From positions 1 to 8,512 of the forward strand of contig JBGSQB010000019.1 in assembly GCA_041738285.1 (NCBI GenBank): a DNA stretch of 8,512 bases. The letters are read 5' to 3'. Below are positions 1-6,534 of this stretch, in pieces; positions within the stretch are counted from its first letter, which is position 1; each line of letters begins with the position of its first letter. The notes under the pieces were generated by a model. That model was not told the origin of the DNA. It did no database searches and saw only the letters and a program-made list of their open reading frames with translations. Source of the DNA: SZUA-521 sp041738285 (lineage in GTDB: Bacteria; Pseudomonadota; Gammaproteobacteria; Pseudomonadales; Azotimanducaceae). The position numbers were made by a program, and so were the translations under genes.

Positions 1-1
1 G

Positions 2-901
2 CCGCGGGTCGCGACCGCTGGCGCGCGGGACGTGGTGATTGCGATCGATGCTGGCCACGGCGGCGAAGACCCGGGCGCCATCGGCCCGGGACGTATCGCG
101 GAAAAGAGGGTGGTGCTCGCGATTTCTCAGGAGCTCAAGCGCCTGTTCGATGCGCGCAAGGGTTTTCGCGGAGAACTGATTCGTACCGGTGACTACTACC
201 TCGCCCACCGTCGGCGCACGGAGATTGCTCGGGAGATGCGCGCGGACCTGTTCGTCTCGGTACACGCGGACGCCTTCGTAAATTCGGCGGCGCGCGGCGC
301 TTCGGTCTATACCTTGTCCGAGCGTGGCGCATCCAGTGAAGCCGCGCGCTGGCTTGCGGAAAAGGAAAACGCGTCAGACCTCATCGGCGGCGTAGGCGAT
401 GTCAGTCTCGGTGACAAGGACGATTTGCTCGCCCACGTGCTGCTCGATCTGTCGATGGACGCGAATCGCTCCACCAGTATCGAAACGGGCGAGGCCGTGC
501 TGAAGTCGCTGCGCGGCATGGCGCGGCTGCACAAGCAACGGGTCGAGGAAGCGGGCTTTCTGGTACTGAAGTCACCCGACGTGCCGTCGATTCTGGTCGA
601 GACCGGGTTCATCTCCAATCCCGAGGAAGCGCGCTCGCTCGGTCAGAGTTGGTACCAGAAGAAAATGGCGCGCGCGATCTTCGATGGCATTGTCGCGCAG
701 ATCGATCGTCGGCCGCCGCCAGGCACGTTGCTCGCTGCGCGCAGCAGCCGCGACGCGCGGGAACATGTGATTCGACGCGGCGATACGTTGTCTGAGATTG
801 CCGATCGATATGAGGTCAGTTCGCGTCGGCTGCGGGAAGCCAATGGACTGGCGGATGATATGATCCGCGTCGGTCAGGTTCTCATTATTCCAGCCTCTTA
901 A
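2..901 (+). CDS. amiB: N-acetylmuramoyl-L-alanine amidase AmiB, C-terminal part (5' end cut by window)
   Basis: This is a zinc amidase of the Amidase_3 family. It acts in the periplasm and cleaves the bond between N-acetylmuramic acid and L-alanine, splitting septal peptidoglycan at division. The frame is open from base 2, so the gene starts upstream; the GTG at 32 lies inside the conserved VVIAIDAGHGG strand and is not the start. The expected zinc ligands are His (codon 56-58), Glu in IAEKRV (101-103) and His in SVHADA (263-265). The probable catalytic Glu is in VETGFISNP (599-601). Between the last two lies the helical insert (about 310-590) that in AmiA/B/C covers the active site until an EnvC/NlpD-type activator binds. 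A LysM peptidoglycan-binding domain (about 764-895, motif RRGDTLSEIADRY) closes the protein. An N-terminal signal peptide and AMIN domain are expected outside the window. LysM plus position next to mutL favours AmiB over AmiC. The family assignment is very secure. Confidence 0.95.
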   Translation, partial: PRVATAGARDVVIAIDAGHGGEDPGAIGPGRIAEKRVVLAISQELKRLFDARKGFRGELIRTGDYYLAHRRRTEIAREMRADLFVSVHADAFVNSAARGASVYTLSERGASSEAARWLAEKENASDLIGGVGDVSLGDKDDLLAHVLLDLSMDANRSTSIETGEAVLKSLRGMARLHKQRVEEAGFLVLKSPDVPSILVETGFISNPEEARSLGQSWYQKKMARAIFDGIVAQIDRRPPPGTLLAARSSRDAREHVIRRGDTLSEIADRYEVSSRRLREANGLADDMIRVGQVLIIPAS

Positions 902-950
902 GACACGTGCGTTCACGCGGGCGTTTGAAAGGGGCGGCGCGAACGCATCC

Positions 951-2680
951 ATGTCCAATCGTATCTTCCATCTGTCCGCCTTCGTCGCCGACCAGATCGC
1001 AGCCGGCGAGGTGGTCGAGCGTCCGGCCTCGATCGTCAAAGAACTGATCGAGAACAGCCTCGATGCTGACGCATCCCGGATCACGCTCGATGTCGAACAG
1101 GGCGGCGTCAAGCGCGTGCAGGTGCAGGACAACGGTAGCGGCATCCACGCGGATGATCTGACCCTCGCCGTCGCGCGCCCGCCACCAGCAAGATCGAGCG
1201 GGCGGAGGATCTCGATGGCATCGCATCGCTCGGCTTTCGCGGTGAAGCGCTCGCGAGCCTGACATCCGTCGCTCGGGTTGCGATCGCCTCGCGCACGGCC
1301 GATGCAGGGCACGGAGCGCGTCTGGAAGTTCACGGCGGGGCGGTCATCGGATCGGGGCCTGCGGCGCACCCGGTTGGCACCACCGTCACGGTGACAGACC
1401 TCTTCTACAACACCCCGGCGCGACGAAAATTCCTGAAAACCGAACGCACCGAGCTGTCGCACATCGAGGACGTGTTCGTACGTCAGGCACTCGGACATTT
1501 CGACGTGGCATTCGAGATGCGCCACGCGGGCCGATCGGTGCAGGTGCTCGATCGCGCGCAGACGGCCGAACAGCGCACACGGCGCATCGGCAAACTCTTG
1601 GGCGATACATTTGCCGACGACGCCGTCATCGTGGATGAGCGCCGCGGCGGACTCACGTTGACTGGCTGGGTCGGTGCGCCGACCCACACCCGCAGTCAGG
1701 CCGACCAGCAATACTTCTTCGTCAACGGCCGGCCGGTAAAGGATCGCATCGTTGGGCACGCCGTGCGCCAGGCGTACCGCGACGTCATGTTTCATGGCCG
1801 CCAGCCGGTGTTTGTGCTCTATCTCGCGGTCGACCCACTGTTGGTCGACGTGAACGTTCACCCAACCAAGCATGAGGTCCGCTTCCGTGAAGGGCGCCAG
1901 GTACACGACTTCGTGTTCGGTTCGCTCAGCCGACTCCTGCGCGACGTGCGGCCGGGTGCTGGCTCGGTGCCGCTGCGGATGCCTTCGGCGGCCCAGTCGC
2001 AGCCCCTGCAGTCGTTCATGAGTCTGTCGTCTGAGCCGGGTTCGATCCAGGTGCGCGAACCGGCACCGCAGCCCACGGGCCAACACCCAGCGGTTCCGCC
2101 CCTCGGCTACGCCGTCGGGCAACTCCATGGTGTGTACGTGCTTGCCCAGAATGCCGAGGGTCTGGTAGTCGTCGATACCCACGCAGCGCACGAGAGGATT
2201 ACCTACGAAAAGATGAAGACCGCCCGTGCGCGCAACGAATCGATTCAAACGCAGCGCATGCTCGTGCCCGTGGTGATCGATGTCATGCAATCCGAAGCGG
2301 ATCTTGCCGAAGCGTGCGGGCCCGTGTTGTGCGAACTCGGTATCGTGGTCGATCGGAGCGGTCCGCGCTCGCTCACGGTGCGCGAGGTGCCCGCGTTGCT
2401 CGCGGGTGGCGACTACGAAGCGCTGGTGCGCGACGTGTTGAGCGACCTCGGTGAGCATGGTGACTCTTCCCGCGTTGAGGCCGCAGCCAATGAGCTGCTC
2501 GCGACGATTGCGTGCCACGGCTCCGTGCGCGCCAACCGCGCGCTGACTTTGACCGAAATGAATGCGCTGCTGCGCGAGATGGAAAGGACGGAAAATGGGG
2601 GCCAGTGCAATCACGGTCGGCCTACCTACCTCGTGCAATCCCTGGCGGATTTCGATCGGCTGTTTCTGCGCGGCCGATGA
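951..2680 (+). pseudogene. mutL: DNA mismatch repair protein MutL, interrupted by a one-base deletion frameshift
   Basis: MutL is the GHKL ATPase that couples MutS mismatch recognition to strand incision. Reading starts at ATG 951, where residues 4-25 carry the typical opening and AAGEVVERP. Catalytic Glu31 and Asn35 (VKELIENSLDA) and D60-N-G-S-G64 follow. After codon 76 the frame breaks: the family motif RHATSKI is present but lacks one base of the His codon between 1179 and 1180. Frame 3 then ends at TGA 1260-1262. Frame 2 is open from 1181 through GFRGEAL, FYNTPARRKFLK and VDVNVHPTKHEVRF to TGA 2678-2680. With the base restored the protein would be 576 aa, a normal length. The C-terminal domain has an endonuclease motif (DTHAAHERITYE, 2174-2209), QRMLVP (2252-2269) resembling the beta-clamp motif of Bacillus MutL, ACHGSVRA (2510-2533) and QCNHGRP (2603-2623). 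The ribosome site is weak: AAAGGGG at 928-934, 16 nt from the ATG. It could be a true lesion or a sequence error; nothing else looks decayed. Confidence 0.9.
1176..1183 (+). other. Frameshift site in mutL (missing base in the RHATSK motif)
   Basis: Codons up to 1178 read VAR in the start frame, and codons from 1181 read ATSKIERAEDLDGIASLGFRGEAL in the frame two positions over. Inserting one base, most simply A between 1179 and 1180 to give CAC (His), rejoins the conserved motif perfectly. The intact sequence would be a short tandem repeat (CGCCA CGCCA CC), a context in which one base is easily lost by slippage or miscalled. There is no slippery heptamer, and a -1 ribosomal shift here would put Pro in place of the conserved His, so programmed frameshifting is unlikely. 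Confidence 0.85.
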
Positions 2681-3648
2681 GCGTAGCTCCCACCGATGGG
2701 CGCGTGGTCCTGGCGCTGATGGGGCCGACGGCGGCGGGCAAGACGGACATTGCCATCCAGATTGCGGCCGCACTGCCCATCGACATCGTCAGCGTCGACT
2801 CCGCCATGATCTATCGCGGCATGGACATCGGCACGGCCAAGCCCAACGCCGACGTACTGGCGCGCCACCCTCATGCGCTCGTCGACATACTCGACCCCGC
2901 ACAGCGCTACTCGGTCGCGGACTTCGTGACCGCCGCGAAGGGCGCGATTGCTCAATCCTTCGGCAAAGGGCGCGTGCCGCTGCTCGTGGGCGGCACCATG
3001 TTGTACTTCAAAGCGCTCAAGGAAGGCATCGCTGACATACCCGCAACACCGCCTTCGGTGCGGGAAGAACTAGCGGCCCGCAGTCGCCGTGACGGACTCG
3101 AAGCGCTCCATCGCGAGCTGACCGCTATCGATCCGGTGGCGGCGGGACGAATTCACCCCAACAACCCGCAGCGACTGCTGCGGGCCCTCGAGGTGTACGT
3201 TGCATCCGGCAGACCCATTTCGCACTGGTGGGCGCGGCAGGCGGAAGGTGGCGTATCCGTTGCCTTGCAATGCAATCTGGTCGAGCTGACGGTGTCGCCG
3301 CCCCGGGAATTGCTGCGGCGTCGCATCGAGGAGCGGGTCGAAACGATGATCGAAGCGGGTCTCGTCGATGAGGTACGTGCCCTCAAGAGTCGCGGTGACC
3401 TGTCGGCGCAGCTGCCATCGATGCGCTGCGTTGGCTATCGACAGGTGTGGGACTATCTGGAGGGTGAGATAGACGAAACAGAGATGCGCGTGCGCATCGT
3501 GCGGGCCACCAAAGATCTCGCCAAACGGCAACGAACCTGGCTCAAGCGATTTGGTGAGCACCGGCAGTTCGATTCGGCGCAACCGAATGTCGAGAGCCAA
3601 ATCTTGCAATATCTCGAGTCGCTCGCCATATTAGCCCGCAAATCGTGA
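2677..3648 (+). CDS. miaA: tRNA dimethylallyltransferase MiaA
   Basis: MiaA transfers a dimethylallyl group from DMAPP to N6 of adenosine 37 in tRNAs that read codons starting with U. This is the first step toward ms2i6A and stabilises codon-anticodon pairing. The 323-aa product has the P-loop GPTAAGKT (residues 16-23), the DSAMIYRGMDIGTAKP signature (41-56; Asp41 is the expected catalytic base), VGGTMLYF (104-111), HPNNPQRLLRALEV, and the C-terminal SMRCVGYRQVW (248-258) followed by KDLAKRQRTWLKRF. Length matches the family (about 310-325 aa). The frame is open further upstream, but the ATG at 2677 gives the expected N-terminus and overlaps the mutL stop as ATGA. There is no clear ribosome binding site, which fits translational coupling to mutL. 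A mutL frameshift that stops ribosomes at 1262 could therefore lower miaA expression; this is inference. Confidence 0.97.
   Translation: MSVAPTDGRVVLALMGPTAAGKTDIAIQIAAALPIDIVSVDSAMIYRGMDIGTAKPNADVLARHPHALVDILDPAQRYSVADFVTAAKGAIAQSFGKGRVPLLVGGTMLYFKALKEGIADIPATPPSVREELAARSRRDGLEALHRELTAIDPVAAGRIHPNNPQRLLRALEVYVASGRPISHWWARQAEGGVSVALQCNLVELTVSPPRELLRRRIEERVETMIEAGLVDEVRALKSRGDLSAQLPSMRCVGYRQVWDYLEGEIDETEMRVRIVRATKDLAKRQRTWLKRFGEHRQFDSAQPNVESQILQYLESLAILARKS
3604..3632 (+). promoter_or_regulatory. Candidate sigma70-type promoter for hfq inside the miaA 3' end
   Basis: TTGCAA (3604-3609) and CATATT (3627-3632) are 17 bp apart, each matching 4 of 6 consensus bases. They lie in an AT-richer patch in the last codons of miaA, with the -10 box ending 63 bp before the hfq ATG. 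In E. coli hfq is also transcribed from promoters inside miaA, which makes the position plausible. The match is modest and could be chance. Confidence 0.3.
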
Positions 3649-3683
3649 GGGAAGGCGTCGTTGATCGCCGCCGCGCGGGGGAC

Positions 3684-3690
3684 GAGGAGA
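3684..3690 (+). promoter_or_regulatory. Ribosome binding site deciding the hfq start
   Basis: GAGGAGA lies 5 nt before ATG 3696. It supports this start over the longer in-frame start at 3645, whose extra 17 residues are unlike known Hfq proteins. Confidence 0.8.
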
Positions 3691-3695
3691 CCAAT

Positions 3696-3950
3696 ATGTC
3701 GAAGGGGCATTCATTGCAGGATCCTTATTTGAATACCCTTCGAAAGGAACGTATTCCTGTCTCCGTGTACCTGGTCAACGGCATCAAGCTGCAAGGCCAG
3801 ATCGAGTCGTTCGATCAGTTCGTGATCCTGTTGCGCAATTCGGTGAGTCAGATGGTGTACAAACATGCCATCTCTACCGTTGTCCCATCCCGCAACGTGC
3901 GATTGCAGGCGCCTGGCGCCGAAGAGGACGAGGAGTCCGCCCATGAATGA
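3696..3950 (+). CDS. hfq: RNA-binding protein Hfq (Sm-like sRNA chaperone)
   Basis: Hfq forms a hexameric ring that pairs small RNAs with mRNAs and alters their translation and decay. The 84-aa product is almost identical to E. coli Hfq through the core. Visible residues include Q8 and D9, with K56-H57 in YKHAIS (proximal, U-binding face); Y25 and K31 (distal, A-rich binding face); and the rim patch R16-K17-E18-R19. The Sm1 segment is VYLVNGIKLQGQIESFDQFVILL and Sm2 is YKHAISTVVPSR. The C-terminal tail is short (residues 67-84) and ends in an acidic cluster, EEDEESAHE; in E. coli an acidic tip displaces RNA from the core. An in-frame ATG at 3645 overlaps the miaA stop, but the conserved MSKGHSLQDP start and a good ribosome site (GAGGAGA 3684-3690, 5 nt spacing) fix the start at 3696. 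Confidence 0.98.
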   Translation: MSKGHSLQDPYLNTLRKERIPVSVYLVNGIKLQGQIESFDQFVILLRNSVSQMVYKHAISTVVPSRNVRLQAPGAEEDEESAHE

Positions 3951-4062
3951 CCATAACCGTCGATAAATTTGGATTTGGGCCCTCACTGGCGGTAGCCGTC
4001 AGCGCGGGGGTTGGTCGTTCTCGCTGCCGAACACCGGCAGTCATCAATACAGGTTTTCAATA
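3951..4062 (+). other. hfq-hflX intergenic region with two small hairpins
   Basis: This 112-bp gap is the longest within the cluster. It can form two adjacent stem-loops. The first (3986-4002) has a 7-bp stem, CTGGCGG/CCGTCAG, with one G-U pair and a TAG loop. The second (4024-4040) has a perfect 6-bp stem, CTGCCG/CGGCAG, with loop AACAC. Neither is followed by a T run, so I do not call them rho-independent terminators. They could protect the 3' end of hfq mRNA or mark a processing site, which is inference. I see no reading frame or convincing promoter. A weak AGG (4051-4053) precedes the hflX GTG. Confidence 0.5.
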
Positions 4063-5370
4063 GTGCTATTCGATAGACCCGACTCCGGGCAACACGCAGT
4101 GCTCGTGCACGTGCGCTTTTCTCAGTTCGATGAAGCGGACGTGCTGGAAGAATTCGCCGAGCTGGTGACGTCCGCGGACATCACGCCCCTTACCACGGTC
4201 ATTGCGCGGCGCAAAGTGGCTGGCGCCCGGACGTTCATCGGCAAGGGCAAGCTCGAGGAACTCACGGCGATCGTACAGGAGCACAAGGCATCGCTCGTCA
4301 TCTTCAATCATGAGTTGTCGCCGAGCCAGCAGCGCAATCTGGAAGCTGCGTTGCAGGCGCGGGTCATGACCCGGACCGAGCTGATTCTGCACATCTTCGC
4401 CGCGCGCGCTCGCACTCACGAAGGTCAACTGCAGGTGGAACTCGCGCAGCTGAGTCACGCACAGACGCGTCTCGTACGCGGGTGGACCCACCTTGATCGG
4501 CAGAAGGGGGGCATCGGCAATCGCGGCGCGGGCGAAACCCAGATCGAAATGGATTCCCGCATGCTGGCCGAGCGCGTTCACGTGATCGAGCGTCGCATGG
4601 AGCGCGTTCAACGCCAGCGTGAGCAAGGTCGCCGGCAGCGGCGTCGCGCTGAGGTTCCGACCATTGCACTGGTGGGTTATACCAACGCCGGCAAGTCGAC
4701 GCTGTTCAATCGATTGACCCGCAGCGCCGTGTTTGCGGAAGACCGTCTGTTTGCGACGCTCGATCCGACGCTGCGGCGACTGTCGCTGCCGGGCGCCGGC
4801 GAGGTCGTGCTTGCTGATACGGTCGGCTTCATTCGCGATCTGCCGCACACGCTGGTCGATGCGTTCAAGGCAACGCTCACCGAAGTGGTCGATGCCGATC
4901 TGTTGCTGGTGGTGGTGGATGGCACCGCCGCGGACCAGGAGGAGCGCGCCGCCCAGGTCGATTCGGTACTCGCGGAAATCGGCGCGACTGCGCCGCGCCT
5001 GATCGTCGTCAACAAGATCGACGCAATCGAGGGACGCCGGCCTGGCGTCGAGCGTGACGTTGATGGCCTTCCCGAGCGCGTGTTCATGAGCGCATCGACG
5101 GGCGCGGGCGCCGATGTATTGCTCGATTCGATCGCCGAGCGCATCGGTGGCGCCATGCAGTCCGCGTCCGTCGTGCTGCCGATCGACAGCGGTAAAACAC
5201 GCGCCTGGCTCTATCAGCTGGGTGCCGTGGAGAAAGAGGAAACGAGCGAGGACGGCCACATCGTGATCGCGGTGCGGCTCAATGCGCAAGGATTGGCGCG
5301 GCTCGCGGCGCACCCTGGCATTTCCTTGCAGGGGGTGCAGGGGGTCCCTAGAATCTCGGCCTCGCCCTAG
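4063..5370 (+). CDS. hflX: GTPase HflX, ribosome-splitting / rescue factor
   Basis: HflX is a TRAFAC-class GTPase that binds the 50S subunit and splits stalled or hibernating 70S ribosomes, mainly under heat and other stress. The 435-aa product has the N-terminal HflX domain (about 1-200), with the glycine-rich FIGKGKLEEL at 58-67, HEGQLQVELAQL, and RLVRGWTHLDRQKGGIGNRGAGETQ before a basic helix. The GTPase domain shows G1 GYTNAGKST (205-213), G2 region LFATLDPTLRR, G3 DTVGF (252-256), G4 NKID (317-320) and G5 SAS (343-345). The GTG at 4063 is chosen because MLFDRPDSGQHAVLVHV matches the known N-terminus; AGG at 4051-4053 is a weak ribosome site. The C-terminal tail ends in a duplicated VQG-type segment. 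hflK starts 18 bp downstream, so co-transcription is likely. Despite its name, it is not part of the HflKC membrane complex. Confidence 0.97.
   Translation: MLFDRPDSGQHAVLVHVRFSQFDEADVLEEFAELVTSADITPLTTVIARRKVAGARTFIGKGKLEELTAIVQEHKASLVIFNHELSPSQQRNLEAALQARVMTRTELILHIFAARARTHEGQLQVELAQLSHAQTRLVRGWTHLDRQKGGIGNRGAGETQIEMDSRMLAERVHVIERRMERVQRQREQGRRQRRRAEVPTIALVGYTNAGKSTLFNRLTRSAVFAEDRLFATLDPTLRRLSLPGAGEVVLADTVGFIRDLPHTLVDAFKATLTEVVDADLLLVVVDGTAADQEERAAQVDSVLAEIGATAPRLIVVNKIDAIEGRRPGVERDVDGLPERVFMSASTGAGADVLLDSIAERIGGAMQSASVVLPIDSGKTRAWLYQLGAVEKEETSEDGHIVIAVRLNAQGLARLAAHPGISLQGVQGVPRISASP
5326..5354 (+). promoter_or_regulatory. Candidate promoter for hflKC in the hflX 3' end
   Basis: TTGCAG (5326-5331) and TAGAAT (5349-5354) are 17 bp apart. 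The -10 box matches 5 of 6 consensus bases and the -35 box 3 of 6. Initiation would fall near 5361, about 28 nt before the hflK ATG, giving a short leader that still includes the AAGG ribosome site (5376-5379). It would let hflK and hflC be expressed apart from hfq and hflX. This is prediction only. Confidence 0.3.
5327..5344 (+). repeat. Tandem 9-bp duplication in the hflX 3' end
   Basis: TGCAGGGGG occurs twice back to back (5327-5335 and 5336-5344). The copies encode the LQGVQGV stretch in the poorly conserved HflX C-terminal tail. They also form most of the spacer of the candidate hflK promoter. Replication slippage is the likely origin. Confidence 0.6.
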
Positions 5371-5388
5371 CTTTCAAGGCAATCAGTC

Positions 5389-6525
5389 ATGGCATGGAAT
5401 GAACCCGGCGACGGCAAGGACCGGGACCCTTGGGGTGGGCGCGGCAGGGACCAGGGCCCGCCGGATCTGGACGACGCGCTGCGCAAGCTGCAGGCCCAAC
5501 TGGCCGGTATCTTCGGCGGTCGCGGCGGTTCTGGTGGCGGCTCCGGCAGCGGTGGTGTCGCGATCAATCCGCGGATTCTGGCGATTGGTATCGTCGTTGT
5601 GCTGCTGGTTTACGGCTTTGCAGGCTTCTACCAGGTCGACGAAGGTGAGCGCGCGGTGGTATTCCGCTTCGGCGCCGTGCAGGACGACATCATCATGCCG
5701 GGCCTGCACTGGTACCCGAATTTCGTCGATGGCGTGCGCAAGGTGAACGTCACCCGGGTGAACTCCAAGAAACACCAGGCGCTGATGCTCACCGAAGACG
5801 AGAACATCGTGGACGTGACGGTCACCGTTCAATACGTCATCGACAACGTCAAAGATTACGTCGTCAACGTCCGGGACCCGGAAGTCTCCCTCGAACATGC
5901 GCTGGAGAGCGCGCTGCGCCACGTGGTCGGCAGCATGAAGATGGACGAAGTCATCACCGAAGGCCGCGCCGCGATCGCCGACGAAGTGGCTGAGCGGGTG
6001 CAGACCTACACCAATAATTACGGCACTGGAATCCTGATCAGTAAGGTCAACATCGATCAGAGCGTGCCGCCCAAACAGGTGGTTGACTCGTTCAACGACG
6101 TGCAGCGTGCCAAGGAAGACGAAGCTCGGGTGATCAACGAAGCCAAAGCCTACAGCGAAGGTGTCATCCCGGAAGCGCGCGGTGACGCACAGAAACAGAT
6201 CCAGCAGGCGACCGCCTATCGAGATCAGGTGATTGCGCGGGCCGAAGGTGATGCCCAGCGCTTCAACAAACTACTCGCCGAGTACAGCCAGGCCAAGCGG
6301 ATCACCCGGGACCGTCTCTACATCGATGCGATGGAATCCGTGCTGTCGAACTCGAGCAAAGTGCTCATCGACGTGAAGGGCGGCAACAACCTGATGTATC
6401 TGCCGCTCGATCGAATCATTCAGCAGGGCGCCGCCGGCGATGCTGAAGAAACACGTACGACGGGCGAGTCCATCGTTCGTGACGCCAGCGAACGGGTGAA
6501 CTCCGTTCGCCGATCGAATCGCTAA
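5389..6525 (+). CDS. hflK: HflK, SPFH-family subunit of the FtsH modulator complex
   Basis: HflK pairs with HflC to build a large cage-like membrane assembly that encloses FtsH hexamers and controls degradation of membrane proteins. The 378-aa product starts with a hydrophilic segment rich in Gly, Asp and Trp (MAWNEPGDGKDRDPWGG, typical of HflK) and a Gly/Ser linker (43-56). A single membrane helix follows (about 63-81), then YQVDEGERAVVFRFGAV opening the SPFH/band 7 domain, which lies on the periplasmic side. LMLTEDENIVDVTVTVQY and LESALRHVVG are family signatures. A long charged helical region, likely coiled coil, covers about residues 235-310 (QRAKEDEARVINEAKAYSEG). The C-terminus is polar. 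The ATG at 5389 has AAGG at 5376-5379, 9 nt upstream. It is somewhat shorter than the E. coli protein (419 aa), mostly at the termini. hflC follows after 9 nt. Confidence 0.97.
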   Translation: MAWNEPGDGKDRDPWGGRGRDQGPPDLDDALRKLQAQLAGIFGGRGGSGGGSGSGGVAINPRILAIGIVVVLLVYGFAGFYQVDEGERAVVFRFGAVQDDIIMPGLHWYPNFVDGVRKVNVTRVNSKKHQALMLTEDENIVDVTVTVQYVIDNVKDYVVNVRDPEVSLEHALESALRHVVGSMKMDEVITEGRAAIADEVAERVQTYTNNYGTGILISKVNIDQSVPPKQVVDSFNDVQRAKEDEARVINEAKAYSEGVIPEARGDAQKQIQQATAYRDQVIARAEGDAQRFNKLLAEYSQAKRITRDRLYIDAMESVLSNSSKVLIDVKGGNNLMYLPLDRIIQQGAAGDAEETRTTGESIVRDASERVNSVRRSNR

Positions 6526-6530
6526 GGGGG
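6524..6530 (+). promoter_or_regulatory. hflC ribosome binding site overlapping the hflK stop codon
   Basis: AAGGGGG begins inside the hflK TAA (6523-6525) and ends 4 nt before the hflC ATG (6535). This points to coupled translation, which would help balance the two subunits of the complex. Confidence 0.7.
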
Positions 6531-6534
6531 ACGC

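Noticed and set aside
1170..1190. Programmed -1 ribosomal frameshift in mutL
   Set aside because: There is no X XXY YYZ slippery site, and shifting would insert Pro for the conserved His of RHATSK. Lesion or sequencing error is simpler.
2512..2676. N-terminal extension of miaA into mutL
   Set aside because: The extension is just the mutL C-terminus in another frame; ATG 2677 gives the normal family start and an ATGA overlap.
572..2773. Very long antisense open frame (733 codons) opposite amiB, mutL and miaA
   Set aside because: It lies opposite genes with clear family motifs, reads as Arg/His-rich low-sense protein, and is expected from the strong codon bias of GC-rich DNA.
3645..3695. Longer hfq start overlapping the miaA stop
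   Set aside because: The extra 17 residues are unlike any Hfq N-terminus, and the ribosome site GAGGAGA sits inside them, 5 nt before ATG 3696.
4066..5313. Antisense open frame of 415 codons opposite hflX
   Set aside because: It is a mirror of the hflX coding bias; no recognisable domain and no ribosome site support it.
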